From positions 55,321-119,320 of the forward strand of contig JAFXSQ010000043.1 in assembly GCA_017525525.1 (NCBI GenBank): a stretch of DNA of 64,000 nucleotides, written 5' to 3'. The first letter of the stretch is position 1; each line of letters begins with the position of its first letter. The notes under the pieces are model-generated. The model ran no database searches. It had not been told where the DNA came from and saw only the letters and a list, made by a program, of their open reading frames with translations. Position numbers and translations under genes: made by a program. Source of the DNA: Lachnospiraceae bacterium (lineage in GTDB: Bacteria > Bacillota > Clostridia > Lachnospirales > Lachnospiraceae). This document shows positions 58,769 through 64,000 of this stretch, one piece after another.

Positions 58769-61700
58769 TTATTTCGGATTCGCTCCATCTCTTGTCTTGT
58801 CGTAGAAGCTCTTTGCCCTCTCAGAAGTACGCGTGAAGCTTTCTCCCTTCGGAAGCAGGTACACCTGGAATGCTTCAAGCTTGTAAGCATAGCCCTGGGT
58901 TCCTGCCTTTGCACCGCTCTGAGCCCAGCCGAGCCAGCCGAGCTTCTCCGAATAAGCCCTGAAGTACAGATCGTAGATTTTCGCCACCTCACCCTTGGTT
59001 CTGAGCTGGATAAGCTCTACCCTTCTTGACTCGCCCTTGGTTCCAGCGTAGGTCTTGGTATCCGCAGTAGTCGCCCACTGCGTCCAGCCCTTCTTGGCGC
59101 AGTATGCCCGGTACTCGACAGCGCCACCGACTCCGCTAAGCTGCATCTGGATTGTCTCCATTCTGAGATTCTCTGTCGTGCCCGCCATGGCAGTTGTTTC
59201 CGATGCTGTGAGCTCTGCCTTTCCCCACGGCAGCCAGCCCCTTTTCTGTACGTAAGCTCTGTACTTTAAGGTCGCGCCCTTTATGTTAAATGATACGCTT
59301 TTTGTGCCTATGAATCTGCCCTTGCCGTTTATATGTACCCAGCCTTCCCCGGGGTTCACGTTATTGTGGTAAGACAGTGTGTAATCGGTTCCCTCGACAA
59401 GCTCCCTGCCATCCACTGTCACAACAGGCTTGGGTGTAATCTCCTTGCCGGTGTACTTTGCGTCCGGTATCCGTGCGACCACGGCATTCTCAAAGCCCAT
59501 GTAATCGTCAACGACATGAACCAAAACCTTTACAGTGGCATCTCCGCCGTCTCTGGCCTTACCTATGGCGTATACATCACCTGTTTTTTTCGCATATATG
59601 ATCATCATTTCCGAGCTTTCTTCTTCGGACATGCTGATAGTATGCGAGGTCTTGTCATAGCTGTATATGTAGGCTATCTCTTCGTCCGAGGATTCCCAGT
59701 CTACTCCCTTTACCGCAGCATTTACCGGAACGTAAGATAGCTTGTCCCACACATACTGTGCATATTTGCTTTTTACAACCGTAACCTCGGCATCCTCCGG
59801 ATGTATCTCAGCGATCAGATTGCCGACTGTCACCTTGCAGACTGCTGATTTGCGGACGCCGTTTTTGCTCTCGACATTTGCGGTACATGTGATCTCGGCC
59901 GAACCGGAACCGACAGCCGTAACCACTCCCTCTGCATCCACCGTTGCAACCGATGCAGCGGAAGTAGTGTAGGTGACGGACTTGTCCTCAAGGTAGTCCG
60001 GCAATACTATTGCGTTAAGCTTTGCCGTCTCACCCACTTTCAGTGTAAGCAAGTCTTTATCCAGGCTCAGCTCACTTACGGGATAGTAAACCTCAACCTC
60101 ACATTCGGCGCAGATGTTCTTGTTATCATTAGACCTTACCGTTATCTTCGTTTTACCGGGTGTTGCTCCATGTACACGGCATCCTCTTGAATCCGCAAAA
60201 AAGCTTTCAAGATAAGCATAGGCATTGTCCTCAAGCTCCCACACAAAATCCGCGCGCGCCATCTCTCTCTTGTAAGCTTCCTCCGGCGTTATCACTACGC
60301 CAATAGGTTCTACGCCTCCCACAGGGATTCTTATCTTCTTTCTGTCGAACTCTATCCTTTCTAATTCAGGCCACTCCTCCACCTTAAGCTTGCAGGTGGC
60401 AGATATACTCGGGTTCTCATAGGAGTAGCAGGTAAGCGTGACCTCGCCGGCTTTAAGCCCCGATATCTTGTTATATCCCGGGAGAGCCACACTGCTGTCG
60501 GAGCTCTTCCAGCACAGCGTTCCGCTGTAGCTCTCCGGCTCCACACTTACCTCAGGTGTCCATGTGTCTCCTACATTTACGGTGAACGAGGCGTTATCTA
60601 TGCTAAGCTTCTTCAATGCCGGCTTACTGTTATCCAAAGCTACGAAGGTTATGTTGTTCTCCTCTGCGTAAGCTTCCGCCGCAGAACCGGTGTAACCGTA
60701 GATTGTAAAACCATAGCCTCCATAGAAGGCCCTATACCCTATGCTTGTCACAGATGCCGGAACTGTTGCCGCAATCAGGTTGTTACACCCAAAGAATGCC
60801 TGCTCACCTATAGTTTCGACTCCGTCCGCAATCTCAACCGTATGAAGCTTTTTGTTCCAAAGGAATGCCTGCTCCTCGATCTTCTTCACGCTTCCCGGGA
60901 TTCTTGCTTCAACCGCACCCGGCCCGCATATAAGCTCGGTCTTATCCTTGTTGTAGATAATCCCATCCTCCGCGGTAAAGTACGGCTGCGAAGAGCTTAT
61001 TCGGATGTTCGTAAGATCATCATTCTTGTAAAATGCGGTGCTGTCTATACTCTTTACCGAGTCAGGGATATTGATATCCTTAAGCCCGACACTGTCAAAT
61101 GCAAAGGCTCCGATTTCCTCAATGGTATCCGGAAGAACCACCTTCGAAGGAACCCTGTTCGATTCTGACCCAAAGTAATCCTCTACACGCGTTATCGTAT
61201 GCCCGCTTATCTCTGCCGGTATGACAAGCTCATCCAGGCCGCCCGGTCCCATGTACTGCCATACGCCGTATACAATATTTCCCTTACCGTCGCTCTTCCC
61301 CACGCTTCCGAAAAAGCCGTTAGCCTTTCGGATATCATACTCTCTGGGCGCCTTGGCGTTGTACCCGGCCTCAACTATATATAAGTTTCCCTCTCCGTCA
61401 TCTACCACAGCGTTGATATGGCTCGAGTTGCCGTAATCGGATCTCGACCACGCCTCCAAGCCCATGCGACTGCATAAAGCTACAATGGCACTCGTGCTTG
61501 CCCAGCAGTCACCGTTCCCGTATATGATCATGGCCTCAAGCGACGCGGCGGAAGTGCCATAGTCATATCTGCATGGAAATGCGGCGGCAACCTCTATCTT
61601 CTCCCTGCCGGTCATGCCCTCATGGTAGTTCTCTGCAAGGTAATCCTCTATCACCTTCTCCACATAAACAAACGCGTAGTCCTCCACATGGACCTTAACG

Positions 61701-62068
61701 GTATGATACCTGCTTCCGTCAAACACGCGAATTACGGTATCCCCCTCAGTGACCGTAGTTTTACTCTTCGGCTCTATAAGCCCAGTCTCCGAAACCACGG
61801 CAGTTTTCCCGTACACTACCTCGTACGTTGCATCGGCTCCATATCCCGTAAGCTGATATGCGGTCAAGGCATCATCGGGTATCCGGAACCCTGTCAGACT
61901 CGGGTTCTTGACATAGAGAGTTATCTCCTCATAATCCTTCGCCAATTCCTTCGTCTCTGCCCGTGCGGTAATTCCGCACGCAAAAAAGCATATTACCAGC
62001 GCCAGGAACATAGTGACGACACACCCAAGAAGCTTAACCCTTTTATTATTTACCGATTTATCATTCAT
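58769..62068 (-). CDS. Secreted multi-domain surface protein (transglutaminase-like, LRR_5, Ig-like, ChW)
   Basis: 1099 aa. The start at 62068 has AGGAG upstream; the longer frame to 62110 has none. Signal peptide (LALVICFFACGITARAE). A transglutaminase/protease-like domain (residues 150-270) with GNGDCWASTSAIVAL (Cys), SSHINAVVDD (His) and LYIVEAGYN. BspA-type leucine-rich repeats (300-460; DTIEEIGAFAFDSVGLKDI and related). Bacterial Ig-like group 2 domains (480-780; LKVGETAKLNAIVLP). Three C-terminal ChW repeats, each with GW and W (YRAYVQKRGWLPWG, YRAYCAKKGWTQW, FRAYSEKLGWLGW). ChW repeats bind the cell wall. Probably adhesion plus enzymatic processing. Confidence 0.9.
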   Translation of the reverse strand: MNDKSVNNKRVKLLGCVVTMFLALVICFFACGITARAETKELAKDYEEITLYVKNPSLTGFRIPDDALTAYQLTGYGADATYEVVYGKTAVVSETGLIEPKSKTTVTEGDTVIRVFDGSRYHTVKVHVEDYAFVYVEKVIEDYLAENYHEGMTGREKIEVAAAFPCRYDYGTSAASLEAMIIYGNGDCWASTSAIVALCSRMGLEAWSRSDYGNSSHINAVVDDGEGNLYIVEAGYNAKAPREYDIRKANGFFGSVGKSDGKGNIVYGVWQYMGPGGLDELVIPAEISGHTITRVEDYFGSESNRVPSKVVLPDTIEEIGAFAFDSVGLKDINIPDSVKSIDSTAFYKNDDLTNIRISSSQPYFTAEDGIIYNKDKTELICGPGAVEARIPGSVKKIEEQAFLWNKKLHTVEIADGVETIGEQAFFGCNNLIAATVPASVTSIGYRAFYGGYGFTIYGYTGSAAEAYAEENNITFVALDNSKPALKKLSIDNASFTVNVGDTWTPEVSVEPESYSGTLCWKSSDSSVALPGYNKISGLKAGEVTLTCYSYENPSISATCKLKVEEWPELERIEFDRKKIRIPVGGVEPIGVVITPEEAYKREMARADFVWELEDNAYAYLESFFADSRGCRVHGATPGKTKITVRSNDNKNICAECEVEVYYPVSELSLDKDLLTLKVGETAKLNAIVLPDYLEDKSVTYTTSAASVATVDAEGVVTAVGSGSAEITCTANVESKNGVRKSAVCKVTVGNLIAEIHPEDAEVTVVKSKYAQYVWDKLSYVPVNAAVKGVDWESSDEEIAYIYSYDKTSHTISMSEEESSEMMIIYAKKTGDVYAIGKARDGGDATVKVLVHVVDDYMGFENAVVARIPDAKYTGKEITPKPVVTVDGRELVEGTDYTLSYHNNVNPGEGWVHINGKGRFIGTKSVSFNIKGATLKYRAYVQKRGWLPWGKAELTASETTAMAGTTENLRMETIQMQLSGVGGAVEYRAYCAKKGWTQWATTADTKTYAGTKGESRRVELIQLRTKGEVAKIYDLYFRAYSEKLGWLGWAQSGAKAGTQGYAYKLEAFQVYLLPKGESFTRTSERAKSFYDKTRDGANPK

Positions 62069-62133
62069 GATGATGCTTCTCCTGTTAAAGACTCTTCGTA
62101 TCAATGCCACCTCTTTAGCCCGAAGAATCTTTT

Positions 62134-62325
62134 CTACTCTTCTTCAACGGTTTCGCTCAGCTCTTCCCAATCCCCTCTGTTGCCGAGACGCCTTAAGTAT
62201 TCCTTTCCGCCGTCCACAAAGCAGGCCCCGCAGGAACAGCTTTTAAAATCATGAACCGTAAAGCTTTCGATAACATCTCCGCACTTCAGACACTTAATTC
62301 TATTATGTATTATTTTAGTACTCAT
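62134..62325 (-). CDS. Small zinc-ribbon protein
   Basis: 63 aa. CLKCGD near residue 12 and CSCGAC near 30 give a four-Cys zinc knuckle, followed by VDGGKEYLRRLG and an acidic end. A widespread small family seen in phages and Firmicutes; function unknown. It lies 65 bp upstream of the surface protein on the same strand. Confidence 0.8.
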   Translation of the reverse strand: MSTKIIHNRIKCLKCGDVIESFTVHDFKSCSCGACFVDGGKEYLRRLGNRGDWEELSETVEEE

Positions 62326-62341
62326 AAATCGCCTCCCTCAT

Positions 62342-62376
62342 AAAAAAGCAGATCCCTACGCATCGAAGGAATCTGC
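62342..62376 (-). terminator. Terminator of the 43-aa membrane protein gene
   Basis: GCAGATCCCT (62348-62357) pairs with AGGAATCTGC (62367-62376, one wobble), followed on the minus strand by TTTTTT. Confidence 0.8.
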
Positions 62377-62394
62377 CAAGTTGTCTCCTAACAC

Positions 62395-62526
62395 TCACTC
62401 CACCGGCTTATCCTGTTTGTGCCAGTGCCAGAAATAAAATCCAAGAAGCAACAGATAGATTGCAACCGAATAAAAGAACGTGAATGCCAACAACGGAATT
62501 GAAACCTCTTTGTCTTTTGTTTTCAT
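62395..62526 (-). CDS. Small single-pass membrane protein (43 aa)
   Basis: ATG at 62526 with AGGAGGAG eight bases upstream and a terminator 18 bases after the stop. The protein is MKTKDKEVSIPLLAFTFFYS followed by a hydrophobic helix and the tail FWHWHKQDKPVE. Clear start signal, one membrane helix and an aromatic/His-rich end support a real gene. Function unknown; topology suggests a short cytoplasmic N-terminus. Confidence 0.75.
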   Translation of the reverse strand: MKTKDKEVSIPLLAFTFFYSVAIYLLLLGFYFWHWHKQDKPVE

Positions 62527-62648
62527 AGTTTTGCTCCTCCTGAAAAGTATATTTCGATAATCTCATCAGCCCCGGAATTATGTACTCCGGTTTCTTTATT
62601 TGTTTTAAGAATACTTGCTTATATCCAACATCATCTATAAGTATGAGT

Positions 62649-62677
62649 ATTATAGCATAGTACCACATAATAATAAA
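62649..62677 (-). promoter_or_regulatory. Promoter of the small membrane protein gene
   Basis: Minus-strand TATAAT (62654-62649) with a weak TTTATT 17 bases upstream. The leader of about 115 bases contains CCGGA/TCCGG (62574-62593). The rest of the 312-bp gap 62527-62838 holds only a doubtful 25-codon frame. Confidence 0.5.
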
Positions 62678-62708
62678 GGCACTATTTCTTATGATACCAT
62701 ACTCGTCA

Positions 62709-62786
62709 TCACGCACTCATTTCTGAAATAGCTTTTTGCTTATTTACCGGTAGCTCCACTGTCCTCTCCGCCTTATTCTTATACAT
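62709..62786 (-). CDS. Doubtful 25-aa peptide or gene remnant
   Basis: ATG at 62786 after CTGGAGTG; sequence MYKNKAERTVELPVNKQKAI plus five residues. Coding-like composition and a passable ribosome site, but it is too short to judge; it may be what is left of a truncated gene. Confidence 0.25.
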   Translation of the reverse strand: MYKNKAERTVELPVNKQKAISEMSA

Positions 62787-62838
62787 ATCCACACACTCCA
62801 GAGTATTACCGGAACATTATCCTATAAAGACCTTCCCC

Positions 62839-63846
62839 TCACGCCATTACGCGCGCGAAATCATCGCACAGCTTTTCAATCCAATCCTTCGAGACAATCA
62901 CATCAAGCCAGTCCTTCGGGATATTCTCATATCCATAGGCAAGGCCGGCAAGTCCGCCTGCCACCGCTCCGACTGTATCCGTATCACCCCCGAGATTAAC
63001 CGCCTTCAAAACGCAGTCCGCGTAAGAATCCGTGTTCAGCAGACACCACACCGCTGCTTCAAGCGTATGTACTACGTATCCGCTGCTCTTTATCTCGGTG
63101 TCCGGCAATTCCTTAAACGCTGACAGATTCCTTAACCGCCCGTACGAATCCATCTCGATTTCAGTTGAAAACGCTTCGTTAAACCACGGATAATCTTCCG
63201 ATGCTTTGTCATAAAAATCCAGGGTTCTGATGACCGCATCCCGAACTGCTTCCAACACAGATTTTCCTTCGCGGTATATCAGCTCATGGCAGATCGCCGT
63301 GTGAAGCATACATCCGATTTGACTGCGCGGATGCCCGTGTGTCAGCACGGAAGCATCATGAGAGTCTTCCACCGCTTTCTCAAACATGGCATCATGCCAG
63401 AATTCATCGTCCAGACACACATATAACGACACCGGCATTATTCTCATTAAGGAACCGTTCCCGTTATCATACTCACCGCATTCGCCGCAAGCAAGAGGAT
63501 CCATGCCCGGTCTGTATCTTCCTATAGCTCTTGAACAGGTAATCCCTATGTCAAAAACTCTCCCATGCGGCGTATAGTCGCCTTTCATACGCCAGTTGCA
63601 AAACTTTTCCATAATATCTTCATACCGCAAACAGCCATTCTCAATGATGCTGTCTAATGTAGCCAGCATCATACTACTGTCATCAGACCATGTACCCTTT
63701 GGCTGTCTATGAGTGCCGTATTCACGCATATCTACAACAGGATTTTCTTTGAGATCCTCCCTATCTGTAAACTCTACCGGAACTCCGAGAGCATCTCCAA
63801 CAACCACTCCGAATACTCCCGCCTTTATCACTTTCTTCAAATCCAT
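62839..63846 (-). CDS. ADP-ribosylglycohydrolase (DraG/ARH family)
   Basis: 335 aa. The family marks are complete: GVVVGDALGVPVEF at the N-terminus, GTWSDDSSMMLATLDS (metal-binding Thr/Asp/Asp), YDNGNGSLMRIMPVSL, and NLGGDTDTVGAVAGGLAGLAYG near the C-terminus (second metal site). It removes ADP-ribose from proteins or hydrolyses related metabolites such as ADP-ribosyl-arginine. GAGGGGG precedes the ATG; it follows the cut gene at the right edge by 21 bp. Confidence 0.95.
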   Translation of the reverse strand: MDLKKVIKAGVFGVVVGDALGVPVEFTDREDLKENPVVDMREYGTHRQPKGTWSDDSSMMLATLDSIIENGCLRYEDIMEKFCNWRMKGDYTPHGRVFDIGITCSRAIGRYRPGMDPLACGECGEYDNGNGSLMRIMPVSLYVCLDDEFWHDAMFEKAVEDSHDASVLTHGHPRSQIGCMLHTAICHELIYREGKSVLEAVRDAVIRTLDFYDKASEDYPWFNEAFSTEIEMDSYGRLRNLSAFKELPDTEIKSSGYVVHTLEAAVWCLLNTDSYADCVLKAVNLGGDTDTVGAVAGGLAGLAYGYENIPKDWLDVIVSKDWIEKLCDDFARVMA

Positions 63847-63867
63847 AATTCTTATTCCCCCTCTTAA

Positions 63868-64000
63868 TTAAATCTCCAAACTATTCTCATCCAAGAGAAA
63901 ATCAAACAGCCCCATCACCAACACCCCGTCTTCATTATATAACGGAGCAATAGCATCCTTGGTAATGATAATCTTCTTAAATCCGTCCTGCGTAAGCAAT
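63868..64000 (-). CDS. C-terminal end of a gene cut by the window edge
   Basis: 43 codons before a TAA at 63870-63868, open to the right edge. Readable pieces: DGFKKIIITKDAIAPLYNED and GVLVMGLFDFLLDENSLEI. The acidic/hydrophobic pattern is normal for protein, but the family is not recognised. The ADP-ribosylglycohydrolase starts 21 bp later, so they may be one operon. Confidence 0.6.
   Translation of the reverse strand, partial: LLTQDGFKKIIITKDAIAPLYNEDGVLVMGLFDFLLDENSLEI

Noticed and set aside
62408-62716. 102-codon minus-strand frame
   Set aside because: It starts upstream of the TATAAT box and overlaps the 43-aa gene in another frame. It has no ribosome site, whereas the shorter gene has AGGAGGAG.
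1-64000. tRNA, rRNA, CRISPR array, intact IS element or prophage
   Set aside because: No cloverleaf with a GTTCGA-type arm, rRNA segment, regular spacer array, transposase, integrase or phage structural gene was recognised.

Overview
The window looks like a chromosomal segment of a gut or rumen Lachnospiraceae bacterium (Butyrivibrio / Roseburia / Lachnospira type; genus not determinable by eye). The signs are strong GGAGG ribosome sites, CIRCE/HrcA heat-shock control, an ftsE-ftsX-M23-ctpA division cluster, ChW-repeat surface proteins, PucR-type and LytS-type regulators, and GH29/GH5/GH77 carbohydrate enzymes. Most genes lie on the minus strand. I saw no rRNA, tRNA, CRISPR array, intact insertion sequence or prophage.

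Layout. 1-6.3 kb: cut LacI-fold sensor, rsmA, CPBP protease, a small membrane protein, plsC, malQ. 6.7-10.1 kb: ABC ATPase plus FtsX-like permease. 10.3-12.9 kb: metal efflux operon (HMA protein, P1B ATPase, SmtB-type repressor) with a readable promoter and operator. 12.9-20.5 kb: PcrA helicase, orphan LytS-type kinase, alpha-L-fucosidase, secreted GH5 enzyme. 20.7-30.5 kb is the accessory part: a split HipA-like kinase pair, a coiled-coil protein, an XRE regulator, an XRE/desulfoferrodoxin-like fusion, two lipoproteins, a TetR gene with a frameshifted CDP-alcohol phosphatidyltransferase, and an XRE/DUF1016 nuclease pair. 30.6-39.1 kb: guaA, ctpA, M23 hydrolase, ftsX, ftsE, PucR regulator, sugar ABC ATPase. 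39.4-47.2 kb: hybrid kinase paired with a TRAP binding protein, then a polar amino-acid ABC transporter whose binding protein is followed in the same frame by NagZ. 47.6-58.5 kb: fba, two membrane proteins, a GGDEF-EAL protein, egsA-like dehydrogenase, DUF1902 protein, ABC-2 exporter, hsp20. 58.8-64 kb: transglutaminase/LRR/Ig/ChW surface protein, small proteins (one of 43 aa), ADP-ribosylglycohydrolase, and a cut gene.

The least ordinary signals are: (1) a family of intergenic structured elements (about 6.4, 9.4, 37.6 and 37.8 kb, with a fragment at 3.96 kb) whose stems differ in sequence but keep pairing; (2) an in-frame TGA as the only barrier between an amino-acid binding lipoprotein and a NagZ domain without its own signal peptide; (3) a HipA-like kinase split into two genes; and (4) several large branched hairpins at gene ends. 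Positions of motifs inside proteins are approximate, and every family assignment rests on recognised motifs, not on a search.
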